A stretch of DNA of 43,513 nucleotides from Planctomycetales bacterium. GTDB lineage: Bacteria > Planctomycetota > Planctomycetia > Pirellulales > Lacipirellulaceae. Of this stretch, positions 35,671 through 43,513 are shown in pieces. The notes beneath the pieces were generated by a model. It was not told the DNA's origin. It did not search any database and was given only the letters and a program-made list of their open reading frames with translations. Made by a program: the position numbers and the translations under genes. The stretch lies in NCBI GenBank assembly GCA_020427145.1, contig JAGQOU010000089.1, positions 1 through 43,513 of the forward strand. The letters are read 5' to 3'. The stretch's first letter is position 1. Each line of letters opens with the position of its first letter.

Positions 35671-36906
35671 ATGCGTAGTCTCTCTCTGGTAGTCGTCGCG
35701 GTGGCGGGGATCGCTGCATTGGAAGCGCACGCTCAGCAAGGTCGCAATCCGGGTGCGGAACAGTACGAGCTGCGCACCTACGACATCGCCGACCTGATTC
35801 TGACAATTCACGATCACCCGTACCCCGGCGAGCCGTCAAAGACGACGGGGCGCGTCCCCAGCGGCAGTTTTGGCGGTAGCGGAGGCGGACTGGGCGCAAA
35901 CGTTCAAGACCCTCGTTCGCCCGTTCAATTTGCCCAGTTCGGCGGAGGCGGAGGCGAATTCGGAAGAGGCGGGGGGCGCGGCTATGGCCCACCGGCCGCG
36001 GCGAACGAGACGAATGGGATGAACGTGACGGTGGACGACGTGATGGGCGCCATCGTCGAAACGATCGAACCCGAGACTTGGGAAGAAAAGCGCGGAGGCG
36101 CAGCGCAAGGCGCGGGACGGATCGCGCGCGTCGGGGCGGCGTTGGTGATCTGGCAAACGCAGCAAGTGCATGAGCAAATCGCCGAGCTGCTCCGCGCCCT
36201 TCACTCCAGCGCGGGAAGCCGCAAGACGTTGCGAATCGACGCTCGTTGGCTGTTGCTCACGTCCGATGAACTCGATGCGCTCCTCTCGGGCGAGAACTCG
36301 AGCGTCGATCGCAAGACGCTCGATCGCCTCACGCGACGCCCCACCAGCATCCGCGGCGTCACGAACTGTTTTAGCGGACAACTGACGTACCTGGTGAGCG
36401 GCACGCGCCGCAACGTCGTGCAAGGCTATATTCCCGTGGTCGGCAGCATCGACAGCACGGCGCCGGACGCCACGCAGTGGGCCGGTGGAGACGGCCCGGT
36501 GATTTCGCTGGTTTCAGAGCAAACGGAGTTTGCGCCGAGCCGGGGCGTCGGCTATCAGCCCCTGGTGAGCACGCCCAATTTTGGCGCCCTGTTGGAAATC
36601 CGGCCGACGCTGGTCCACGGAGACGATCGCGTCACCGTCGATTTGAAGTCGACCATCACGGCGCTCGGCGCGCCGGACGACGCCGCGGCAAACCAGTGGG
36701 AATCAACCGGCGGAGCCCCGGCGGTTGATCGCAGTGCGATCGAAACCCAGGAGTTCGCGACCACGCTCAGGACGCCGCTGGGCGAGCCGCTGCTGGTCGG
36801 GGGGATGACTTGCTCTCCCGGCGTCGGCGAGTTCGATCCCGCCGGAACCCCAGCCGGCGAAAGCCGCGAGGCGCCGCAGCTCTATTTGGTGCTTGAGGTG
36901 CAGTGA
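35671..36906 (+). CDS. exported secretin-like protein
   Basis: A 411-residue protein with signal peptide 1-21 (LVVVAVAGIAALEAHA). After YELRTYDIADLILTIHD, a Gly-rich low-complexity stretch covers about 65-110. A region with NVTVDDVMGAIVETIEPETWEE and VIWQTQQVHEQIAELLRAL resembles the ring-building N-domains of type II secretion secretins. The C-terminal part has LLEIRPTLVHGDDRVTVDLKSTI, reminiscent of the secretin core, but the protein is too short for a full secretin. Function unknown. It lies 108 bp after the HEAT-like gene on the same strand, in the ECF operon. Its low-complexity stretch suggests surface exposure. Confidence 0.7.
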   Translation: MRSLSLVVVAVAGIAALEAHAQQGRNPGAEQYELRTYDIADLILTIHDHPYPGEPSKTTGRVPSGSFGGSGGGLGANVQDPRSPVQFAQFGGGGGEFGRGGGRGYGPPAAANETNGMNVTVDDVMGAIVETIEPETWEEKRGGAAQGAGRIARVGAALVIWQTQQVHEQIAELLRALHSSAGSRKTLRIDARWLLLTSDELDALLSGENSSVDRKTLDRLTRRPTSIRGVTNCFSGQLTYLVSGTRRNVVQGYIPVVGSIDSTAPDATQWAGGDGPVISLVSEQTEFAPSRGVGYQPLVSTPNFGALLEIRPTLVHGDDRVTVDLKSTITALGAPDDAAANQWESTGGAPAVDRSAIETQEFATTLRTPLGEPLLVGGMTCSPGVGEFDPAGTPAGESREAPQLYLVLEVQ

Positions 36907-36999
36907 TCGACCAGCGCGGACCCGTCAGTCGGCCGGCGCGACGCCGCCACGGCCGATTGGCGGGGGCGGTGAGCGACGCGAGTCAATCGCCGCGCCCCG

Positions 37000-38244
37000 T
37001 CACTGGTTGAACCGCCAGGTGAGCCCCGCTCCCACCCAGTAGCTGACGATGGACGTCTGGGTGTACGGTCCCAGTTGCTCGGCATCGCGGAACATGCCGC
37101 CGGCCATCATGTCGAGATCGACGCCTGGCAACACGTCAACGACGCCGACGCCGGCGGAGATGCGATGTTGGCTGGTGATCGCCAACAAGCCTTGCGTGTA
37201 CCGCGCGAGGGGCAACTCGCCGACAGGCACCGAGCCGATCGTCGTGCCGGGCGATTGGTCGATGGGATTCTCCGCCCATACGTAGCCGGCCCGCAGGCGG
37301 TAGCGACCGACAGAGTATTGCGAACCGAGTTGAACGACCCATTGGTTATCGTAGATCGCGCTGTAGAGATCGGCCTCGTCCCAGAGTTTGTAGAGCACGT
37401 CGGCGGCCAACAGCAGACGGCCGTCGAGGAGCCGGTTGTTGGCGACCCCCAGGCCGATGTTCTGCGGCATGTCCATGTCGATGTCGATGTTCGTCTGCCC
37501 CGGCCCCGGGTTGATGACCAGGCCGTTGTCGAAGTGAAACGACTGTCTGGTCTGGTAATAGGCGCCCAGGGTGGTCGCGTCGGTCAGATTGTAGTTGGCG
37601 CCCACCGTGCCGCGCAGGGCGTAGTCGGCCGTCATGCCGCTGGCTCCGACGAACGGCCCGTCGTAGAACGCAATGCCCATGGCAAGACTGGCGCCCAGCG
37701 ACAGGTTGTCGGTAACGTCGACGCCCACCGCCATCGGCAGCGAGAAGATGGTCATGCCGGTGTTCGTGCCGTTGCTGGCGGGGACCTGTCGGAAGTCAAC
37801 GAAGCCGCCGCTGGTGGTGACGAAGCCCACGCCAAACGTGGCCGGCAGTCCCAACGCATCAAGGTCCTGCGTGACGCCGATATTGCCCACCGGAGTCCCC
37901 GGCGCCGTCGACTTGGCGGCAAACGGCTCGACCTGCGGCGTCCCCACGGTCGGCAGATTGCTGGACTGCGCCATGTTGAACGTCGGTTCCGCCCAGGCGC
38001 CGCTGAAGACGAACTGCGTGCCGTGAAATTGGCTGAGTGTGGCCGGGTTGCCGTTGAGCGCCGAAGTGACGTCCTGCGGCCGCGCGATGCTCACGCCCCC
38101 CATGCCGCCCGCGGCGGGCATCAGCGTGTTATGGAGCTCGACTCCGAAAGTCTGCGCGTAGGAAGACGAAGCTGCCGTCGCGAGCGCGGCGACGGCGACC
38201 AGCAACTCGATCCCGCAGCGCTTGCTGCAGCTTGGCTTGAACAT
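37000..38244 (-). CDS. OmpP1/FadL-family outer-membrane protein
   Basis: A 414-residue beta-barrel protein. Signal peptide 1-30 (VAVAALATAASSSYA). The family opener FGVELHNTLMPAAGGMGGVSIARPQDVTSALNGNPATLSQFHG (33-75) is the FadL N-terminal hatch, with the NPA motif. Alternating beta-strands follow to the C-terminal strand GAGLTWRFNQ, which ends near an aromatic residue as outer-membrane proteins do. FadL proteins take up long-chain fatty acids or other hydrophobic compounds. The start MFKPSC at 38244 has AGGGA 8 nt upstream; the extended frame to 38385 is not coding. It converges with the ECF operon. Confidence 0.88.
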   Translation of the reverse strand: MFKPSCSKRCGIELLVAVAALATAASSSYAQTFGVELHNTLMPAAGGMGGVSIARPQDVTSALNGNPATLSQFHGTQFVFSGAWAEPTFNMAQSSNLPTVGTPQVEPFAAKSTAPGTPVGNIGVTQDLDALGLPATFGVGFVTTSGGFVDFRQVPASNGTNTGMTIFSLPMAVGVDVTDNLSLGASLAMGIAFYDGPFVGASGMTADYALRGTVGANYNLTDATTLGAYYQTRQSFHFDNGLVINPGPGQTNIDIDMDMPQNIGLGVANNRLLDGRLLLAADVLYKLWDEADLYSAIYDNQWVVQLGSQYSVGRYRLRAGYVWAENPIDQSPGTTIGSVPVGELPLARYTQGLLAITSQHRISAGVGVVDVLPGVDLDMMAGGMFRDAEQLGPYTQTSIVSYWVGAGLTWRFNQ

Positions 38245-38555
38245 CTTAGCTTCCCTGCGGGGCACGGTCGGAGCGGCGCCATCCTTGGCGCAGCAGTGGC
38301 GGGACAAGACCGCCATCTGAGTCAATCGGCCGAGGTCCGCGGAGACTCCATCGAAATGGCCGCGGCAACCGTTCGAAACCGACACTCCGAACGCCGCACG
38401 CCGTCGAACCGCGCCGAGAGCCCCGGCGACTTTGCCCAGGCGGAAAATCTTCGCGCGGATTGGGCGCCGCGATGGGCGCGGCGAGTGGTTACCATGTCAG
38501 AGCCGCTCCGCGCCGCTGACGGGGCGGCTGCCCGCCGCTTGCCAGGTGCTGTCGC
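38245..38555. other. divergent intergenic region
   Basis: This 311-bp gap lies between the FadL-like gene (-) and the MFS-like gene (+). A hairpin GCGCCA/TGGCGC with loop TCCT (38276-38291) could fold in the FadL 5' leader. No gene is supported. The plus-strand start is a GTG with only a weak CAGGT upstream. Confidence 0.5.
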
Positions 38556-39848
38556 GTGAAGTCTCCGCCGCCTCTTGAGGATCGCTCCGCGCGTACGGCG
38601 TTTGTCGCCGCGGCCGCCGCATTTGCGACTTACTTCTGCGCCTACGGCCTGCGCAAACCGTACACCGCCGCCGAGTTTGCCGGGCCAAGCTTCTTCGGCT
38701 CCGACCTGCAACTGAAAACCGCGCTGGTGATCAGCCAGGTGATTGGCTACGGGCTGGCCAAGTATGCGGGGATCAAGTTTGTTTCGGAACTGCAACGCCG
38801 GCGCCTGTTGCCGATGCTGATCGCCGCGGCGGCGACGGCCGAGTTGGCGCTGGTCGGTTTCGCCGTGACGCCGGGATCGTGGAAGGCGGCCTGGATGTTC
38901 CTCAACGGCGTCCCGCTGGGATTCGTGTGGGGCCTGGTCGTGCGATACCTGGAGGGGCGCACCACGTCGGACCTGCTGATGGCGGCGCTCTGTTGCTCGT
39001 TCGTGTTGGCCGGGGGCGTGGTCAAGGACGCGGGGCGGCTGTTGATGACCGCGGGAGTGAGCGAATTCTGGATGCCGGCCGCCACGGGGGCCTGCTTTCT
39101 GCTGCCGTTTATCGTGGCCGTGGTCATTCTCGACCGCGTGCCCGCCCCCACGGCGCGCGACGTCGCCCTGCGCACCGAGCGGCGGCCCATGACCGCGCCG
39201 GAGCGGCGCGCGTTCCTGCGCGACTTTGCCGTCGGGCTCGTGCCGCTGTTTGCCTTCTACGCCGTGCTGACGGCCATGCGCGACTATCGCGACTACTACT
39301 CCGCTGAAATCCTCCGCGAACTGAAATACGGCAAGACCCCGGGCATCTTCACGATGGTCGAAGGCCCCACGGCGCTGACGGTCACCGCCGTGGTCGGCGC
39401 CCTGGTGCTGGTGCGCAATCATCAGCGCAGTTTGCTGGCGATCTTCTCGTGCATGGCCCTTGGCATGATTGTCGTGGGCGGCGGCACGCTGCTGCACGCC
39501 AGCGGGCAGATCTCGGGGCTGGCGTGGATGATCGCCACCGGCGTCGGCGGCTACCTGGCATACGTGCCGTTCAACGCCGTGGTGTTCGAACGGATCGTCG
39601 CCGCCACGCGCAGCCCCGGCACGGCGGTCTTCGCCATCTACGTGGCCGACGCCTTGGGCTACACCGGCAGCGTGGCGCTGCAGCTGCACAAGGATCTCGC
39701 CGCGGGCGAGGCTCGGCGGACGGTTTACTTTGCGTCATTCACCATCGTCACAGCGGTGATCGGATTGGCGGCGTTGGCGATTAGCGGCTGGTTCTTCTTG
39801 GTCCGGCTGCCCAATCGCGACGGATTCCGATACGCTGACAGCGAGTGA
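38556..39848 (+). CDS. MFS-like membrane transporter (DUF5690-like)
   Basis: A 430-residue protein with about 12 hydrophobic segments. The N-terminus RTAFVAAAAAFATYFCAYGLRKPYTAAEF resembles the DUF5690 group of MFS-type permeases; helix pairs flank a basic cytoplasmic loop near 205-220 (RTERRPMTAPERRAF). GTG is the start; no Shine-Dalgarno stands out. The substrate is unknown. The next gene starts about 70 bp on, same strand, so a shared transcript is likely. Confidence 0.78.
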   Translation: MKSPPPLEDRSARTAFVAAAAAFATYFCAYGLRKPYTAAEFAGPSFFGSDLQLKTALVISQVIGYGLAKYAGIKFVSELQRRRLLPMLIAAAATAELALVGFAVTPGSWKAAWMFLNGVPLGFVWGLVVRYLEGRTTSDLLMAALCCSFVLAGGVVKDAGRLLMTAGVSEFWMPAATGACFLLPFIVAVVILDRVPAPTARDVALRTERRPMTAPERRAFLRDFAVGLVPLFAFYAVLTAMRDYRDYYSAEILRELKYGKTPGIFTMVEGPTALTVTAVVGALVLVRNHQRSLLAIFSCMALGMIVVGGGTLLHASGQISGLAWMIATGVGGYLAYVPFNAVVFERIVAATRSPGTAVFAIYVADALGYTGSVALQLHKDLAAGEARRTVYFASFTIVTAVIGLAALAISGWFFLVRLPNRDGFRYADSE

Positions 39849-39917
39849 ACCGCCGGCGACGCCATGTCGTCTTGCCGCCCCTCTGGCCGTTTTCCGCAAA
39901 TCCCGCCGCACGCCGCC

Positions 39918-41492
39918 ATGCCGATCGATCCCGCCGCTCCTGCCGTGAAGGTGCGCCGTTGGCGCGCATCCGACGTGCCCGCCTTGGTGGCGCTGCAACG
40001 CGCCGCGTACCCGAACATCGCCCGCGAAAGCCTGCAGGACGAGCGCAAGCTCAAAATGCAGCAGAAGGCGTTCCCCGAAGGGCAGTTGCTCGCCGAGGTC
40101 GACGGGCGGATCGTCGCCTACGCCACGTCGCTCATCGTGCAACTCGCCGACGACTCGCCGTGGTACTCCTACGACGAGATCACCGGCGTGGGCACCTTCA
40201 GCACGCATACTCCCAGCGGCGATACGCTGTACGGGTCGGACATCGCGGTGCATCCCGACTTTCGCGGACGGGGGGTCGCGCAGCAGCTCTACAAACGGCG
40301 CAAGGCGCTGTTGCGGCGGTTGGGGCTGCGGCGGATGGTCGCCGGCGGGCGGATTCCCGGCTACGCCGAGGTCGCCAAGAAAATGACGCCCGCCGAGTAT
40401 GTGGCGTCGGTCGAGCGGGGCGAACGCAAGGATCCCGCGCTGTCGGCCCACCTGCGCGCCGGGTACAAGGTCCTAGGCGTACACTTTGCGTATCTCAACG
40501 ACGCCGAGAGCATGAGCTACGCGACGTTCCTGGAAATGCCCAACCCGAAGTTTGACGAAGCCCGGCAGCAGATTTCCGCAGCGCCCATCCGTCGGTCGGT
40601 TCGCCGCGTACGGGTTTGCGCGGCCCAGTACCAGATGCGCCCCATCACGTGTTGGGACGACCTGGAGCGGCAAGTCCACTTCTTCGCCGAAACGGCCAAC
40701 GAGTACCACTGTCACTACTTGCTGATGCCCGAGCTGTTCACGGCGCAACTGTTCAGCACGCTGCCGCGCGACATCCCCTCGCGCGAAGCGGTGCTGGAAG
40801 TCGCCGCCTACGCCGAGGACTATCGCCGGATGTTCCTCCAACTGGCGGCCAAATTCAACCTGTTCATCATCGGCGGGTCGACGCCGGTGGTGGTCGACGG
40901 CGAGCTGCAGAACATCGCCCATCTGTTCACGCCCAGCGGCAACGTTTACCAGCAGGAAAAGCTGCACATCACCAGCGTCGAACGCCACTGGTACAACATC
41001 CAGCCCGGCGACAAGCTGCGCGTGTTCGACACGCCGCTGGGGCGCATCGGCATTGCCGTTTGCTACGACGTGGAGTTCCCCGAACTGATTCGGTTGCTGG
41101 CGCTCAACGGCATCGAAATCTTGTTCGTCCCCTTCGCCACCGACGAACGCAAAAGCTACTGCCGCGTCCGCCACTGCGCCCAGGCCCGCGCCGTCGAGAA
41201 CGTGATTTACGTGGTGCTGTCCGGCTGCGTCGGCAATCTGCCGCAGGTCAACAGCTTTCTGATCAACTACGGCCAGGCCGCCATCTGCACGCCGTGCGAC
41301 GTGCCGTTCCCCAAGGACGGCATCCTGGCCGAGGCCGAGCCGAACTGCGAAACGGTCGTGGTGGCCGAGATCGACCTGAGCAGCCTGGTGCAGCACCGCG
41401 ACATCGGCAGCGTACTGCCGCTACAAAACCGGCGGCGCGACCTGTACGACCTGACGCCCCGCACGCCTGTCGAGGTGGTGACGGTGCAGTGA
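39918..41492 (+). CDS. bifunctional GNAT acetyltransferase / carbon-nitrogen hydrolase
   Basis: A 524-residue fusion. N-terminal GNAT domain (about 10-205) with acetyl-CoA motif VHPDFRGRGVAQQLY (111-125). C-terminal nitrilase-superfamily domain (about 230-515) with an intact triad: E272 in LLMPELFTA, K348 in QQEKLHIT and C382 in IAVCYDVEFPE. The hydrolase cleaves non-peptide C-N bonds such as amides; the acetyltransferase could prepare or protect the substrate. NCBI-type annotations already know this fusion. The ATG at 39918 was preferred; another in-frame ATG is at 39864. A palindromic element follows the stop at 23 bp. Confidence 0.88.
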   Translation: MPIDPAAPAVKVRRWRASDVPALVALQRAAYPNIARESLQDERKLKMQQKAFPEGQLLAEVDGRIVAYATSLIVQLADDSPWYSYDEITGVGTFSTHTPSGDTLYGSDIAVHPDFRGRGVAQQLYKRRKALLRRLGLRRMVAGGRIPGYAEVAKKMTPAEYVASVERGERKDPALSAHLRAGYKVLGVHFAYLNDAESMSYATFLEMPNPKFDEARQQISAAPIRRSVRRVRVCAAQYQMRPITCWDDLERQVHFFAETANEYHCHYLLMPELFTAQLFSTLPRDIPSREAVLEVAAYAEDYRRMFLQLAAKFNLFIIGGSTPVVVDGELQNIAHLFTPSGNVYQQEKLHITSVERHWYNIQPGDKLRVFDTPLGRIGIAVCYDVEFPELIRLLALNGIEILFVPFATDERKSYCRVRHCAQARAVENVIYVVLSGCVGNLPQVNSFLINYGQAAICTPCDVPFPKDGILAEAEPNCETVVVAEIDLSSLVQHRDIGSVLPLQNRRRDLYDLTPRTPVEVVTVQ

Positions 41493-41514
41493 CGGCGGAC
41501 CGGGCCTGCCAGGG

Positions 41515-41645
41515 GTCGTGACACCGTTTGCCCAGGGGAGTTGGGTGGCTCACGGGCGTAGCGCAGCGAAGCCCCCAGGAATTCCGCTGGGGGCTCCCTA
41601 CGGTCGTCCCCAGCCACCCGGATCGAGTTCAAATGGTATCACGAC
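41515..41645. mobile_element. MITE-like palindromic element, copy B
   Basis: A second copy of the element at 6890-7018, about 131 bp, with terminal GTCGTGACACC and GGTATCACGAC; pairing extends outward to GGGG/CCCC (41512-41648). Inner inverted pairs are conserved. Identity with copy A is high by eye, with scattered changes. It sits between two plus-strand genes, 23 bp after the GNAT-hydrolase stop. Confidence 0.78.
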
Positions 41646-41661
41646 CCCGCTAGACGCTTGC

Positions 41662-41690
41662 TTGTCTCGCCGGCGACGATTTGCCATATT
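41662..41690 (+). promoter_or_regulatory. candidate sigma-70-type promoter
   Basis: TTGTCT (41662-41667) and CATATT (41685-41690) stand 17 bp apart, in an AT-rich island containing the perfect palindrome ATATTAATAT (41686-41695). It lies 79 bp upstream of the next start codon. The palindrome could also be an operator. Confidence 0.45.
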
Positions 41691-41753
41691 AATATACGGC
41701 TGTTCATATTCGTCCGCCGTGGGCCGGCGGGGAGAATCGCGTTCGCTCGCTTC

Positions 41754-41761
41754 GGAGGAGG
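41754..41761 (+). promoter_or_regulatory. strong Shine-Dalgarno site of nuclease-like gene
   Basis: GGAGGAGG, ending 7 nt before the ATG at 41769. It decides that start over upstream in-frame codons to 41658. Confidence 0.8.
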
Positions 41762-41768
41762 AAGACCG

Positions 41769-43394
41769 ATGTCGCAATTGCTCAAGGGATTGTATCCCGA
41801 CGCCGAGGAAGACGATGCGGACGACACCACGCTCGAGGGGGCGCCGATCCCGGGCGCCATGGAGTTGCACCTGCGGGTGACCGACCGCGACGTGCTGGCG
41901 GAACTGGCCAAGCACCCCGCCGGCGCGGCCCGCGACGAGTTCGCCCTCGAGGCGCTGAAGATCGGCGTGCTCGCCCTGCGCCGAGCCAGCTCGCAGATTG
42001 ACGGCGATCTCGTGCAACGCGAAATGAAGGCGATGCTCGACGCGCTGCGGCGGCAGCTGGACGAGCACTCCCGCGGCGCCCACGACCGCCTGGCCGGTTC
42101 GCTCAAGGAATACTTCGATCCCAACGAAGGTCGCTTCACCGAGCGCGTGCAACGGCTCACCAGCGACGACGGCGACCTGGCCCGGGTGCTCAAAGGGGCG
42201 CTGGGGGGCGACGATTCGCAACTGGCCCGCACGCTGCTGGCCCATGTCGGCGAGAACAGCCCGCTGATGAAACTGCTCAGCCCCGACCAATCGCAGGGGC
42301 TGCTCGCCACGCTGCGGACCAACGTCGAGGGGCAATTGCAGCAGCAACGCGATCGGCTGCTGAAAGAGTTTTCGCTCGACAACAAGGAAGGCTCGCTGCG
42401 GCGGCTCGTCGACGAACTGACCAGCCGGCACGGCGACCTGTCGAAGGACCTGCAGGGCAAGATCGACGTGGTGGTCAAAGAGTTCTCGCTCGACGAAGAG
42501 AACTCCGCGCTCAGCCGGTTGGTGCAGAACGTCGACCGGGCGCAGCGGATCATCACCAACGAGTTCTCACTCGACAACGAACAGTCGGCGCTGCGGCGGC
42601 TCAAGACGGAGCTGACCACGATTCTCGAAGCGCATGTGAAAACGAATGCCGAGTTTCAAGACGAGGTGAAGCAATCGCTCACAAAACTCGTCACGCGCCG
42701 CGAGGAGCAAGCCCGCGGCACGCAGCACGGGGCCACGTTTGAGGCGGCCGTGGTGGAATTCGTGCAGCACGACGCCCAGCGCCGCGGCGACGTCGCCGAA
42801 GCGACCGGCGCCACCACGGGGCTTATCAAGAACTGCAAGATCGGCGACGCGGTGGTGGAACTGGGGCCCGACTGCGCGGCGGCCGGCGCGCGGATCGTGA
42901 TCGAAGCGAAGGAAGAGGGCCGCTACTCGCTGTCCAAGGCCCGCGAGGAGATCGAACAAGCCCGCAAGAACCGCGGCGCGGGGCAGGGGGTGTTCGTCTT
43001 CAGCCAGCAGACGGCCCCCGCCGGCTTGGCGCCATTGGCCCGCTACGGCGCCGACGTGGTCGTCGCCTGGGACGCCGAGGACCCCGCCACCGACGCCTAT
43101 CTGCACGCGGCGCTGGAAATCTCGCGAGCGCTTTGCATTCGCGAGGGCCAAAGCGCCGCCCGCGAGACGGTCGACTTCGAGCCGATCGATCGGGCCGTGC
43201 TCGATATTGAGAAGCGCGTCAGCAATCTCGACCAGATCCGCAAGAGCGCCGACACGATCAAATCATCGAGTGAGACAATTCTCGATCGCGTTCGAATCGA
43301 TCAAGCAGCCCTCGAAAAGCAGGTGGGCGTACTGCGAGACGCGATGACGACCGTCCGCCGCGTGCTGGGCGAAACGCCCGTCCAGCAGAACTAA
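41769..43394 (+). CDS. repeat protein with PD-(D/E)XK nuclease-like domain
   Basis: A 541-residue soluble protein. The N-terminal part is acidic (10-20). Three clear repeats of the pattern EFSLDNxxxSALRRLxxEL start at residues 200, 238 and 265, and weaker relatives sit near 113, 140 and 168, about 27-38 residues apart, probably a helical stalk. The C-terminal domain (about 318-460) has E325 in TFEAAVVEF, D360 in KIGDAVVELG and E379-x-K381 in RIVIEAKEE, then a helix with Q397 and ARKNRG: the PD-(D/E)XK fold as in RmuC or DUF2130-type proteins. A coiled coil ends it (470-535). Function is inferred: DNA binding or cleavage, possibly chromosome maintenance or defence. Confidence 0.78.
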   Translation: MSQLLKGLYPDAEEDDADDTTLEGAPIPGAMELHLRVTDRDVLAELAKHPAGAARDEFALEALKIGVLALRRASSQIDGDLVQREMKAMLDALRRQLDEHSRGAHDRLAGSLKEYFDPNEGRFTERVQRLTSDDGDLARVLKGALGGDDSQLARTLLAHVGENSPLMKLLSPDQSQGLLATLRTNVEGQLQQQRDRLLKEFSLDNKEGSLRRLVDELTSRHGDLSKDLQGKIDVVVKEFSLDEENSALSRLVQNVDRAQRIITNEFSLDNEQSALRRLKTELTTILEAHVKTNAEFQDEVKQSLTKLVTRREEQARGTQHGATFEAAVVEFVQHDAQRRGDVAEATGATTGLIKNCKIGDAVVELGPDCAAAGARIVIEAKEEGRYSLSKAREEIEQARKNRGAGQGVFVFSQQTAPAGLAPLARYGADVVVAWDAEDPATDAYLHAALEISRALCIREGQSAARETVDFEPIDRAVLDIEKRVSNLDQIRKSADTIKSSSETILDRVRIDQAALEKQVGVLRDAMTTVRRVLGETPVQQN

Positions 43395-43396
43395 CG

Positions 43397-43435
43397 CGTC
43401 AGCAACAGTTCGTAGCCCCCGGCGGCTGACGTTTT
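43397..43435 (+). terminator. probable intrinsic terminator
   Basis: CGTCAGC (43397-43403) pairs with GCTGACG (43425-43431), a 7-bp stem that is followed at once by TTTT (43432-43435). It lies 3 bp after the stop of the nuclease-like gene. The loop is long at 21 bases. The remaining bases to 43513 hold no visible gene. Confidence 0.55.
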
Positions 43436-43513
43436 GCTTATTGCGTCAACCGCGCTGCGAACCTTGCGACCCGCTGTGTGGTCCTGTATCGAGGCCTGAT
43501 AGGCCGCGCTTCG

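Noticed and set aside
41263-41632. Short frames reading through the palindromic element at 41515-41645
   Set aside because: They translate repeat DNA and the 3' end of the GNAT-hydrolase gene; the similar peptide from the copy at 6890-7018 comes from the repeat, not from a conserved protein.
1-43513. CRISPR arrays, prophage or integrase genes
   Set aside because: No regularly spaced direct repeats, cas genes, phage structural genes or integrase motifs were seen.

Overview
The window reads as chromosome of a member of the Planctomycetota, most likely order Pirellulales. This is an inference from gene content, not from a marker gene. The pointers are uniformly high G+C, two secreted proteins that combine dockerin-like calcium-loop pairs with a C-terminal PEP-CTERM sorting tail, a kinase-fold protein with a membrane segment and helical repeats, an ECF sigma factor leading a short operon, and many uncharacterised proteins. 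No rRNA, tRNA, CRISPR array, prophage or complete insertion sequence was seen. Genes lie on both strands in short runs.

Layout. 1-650: a RAYT-type (REP-associated tyrosine transposase) gene enclosed by three REP-like hairpins. 662-6808: a small unknown protein, a DUF707-like protein, an ABC-F ATPase, apolipoprotein N-acyltransferase (lnt) and a Tat-exported metallophosphoesterase. 6809-10394: a 130-bp palindromic element, a HAMP-like membrane protein, and a secreted two-DTG aspartic-protease-like protein with dockerin and PEP-CTERM regions. 10395-19757: UDP-glucose dehydrogenase, a secreted alpha/beta hydrolase, a radical SAM protein, a second dockerin/PEP-CTERM protein, an ABC exporter with an unusual loop, a membrane pseudokinase and a RimI-like acetyltransferase.

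20314-27618: a likely envelope-glycan run (GT-C-like membrane protein, GT2 glycosyltransferase, small unknown protein), then an MFS transporter, a phosphofructokinase with hybrid active-site signatures, and an NAD-dependent epimerase. 27885-31886: one 1333-residue helical protein of unknown function with a very acidic linker. 31935-36906: a secreted glycosidase-like protein divergent from an ECF sigma operon (sigma factor, membrane-anchored HEAT-like protein, secretin-like exported protein) with a candidate ECF promoter of its own. 37000-43394: a FadL-like outer-membrane protein, an MFS-like protein, a GNAT-nitrilase fusion, a second copy of the palindromic element, and a repeat-containing protein with a PD-(D/E)XK nuclease-like domain followed by a likely intrinsic terminator.

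Many genes serve the envelope: lipoprotein maturation, nucleotide-sugar and glycan synthesis, exosortase-type sorting, export and outer-membrane uptake. The least explained loci are the 1333-residue protein, the EFSLD-repeat nuclease-like protein, the pseudokinase, the aspartic-protease/PEP-CTERM protein and the ECF-HEAT-secretin operon.
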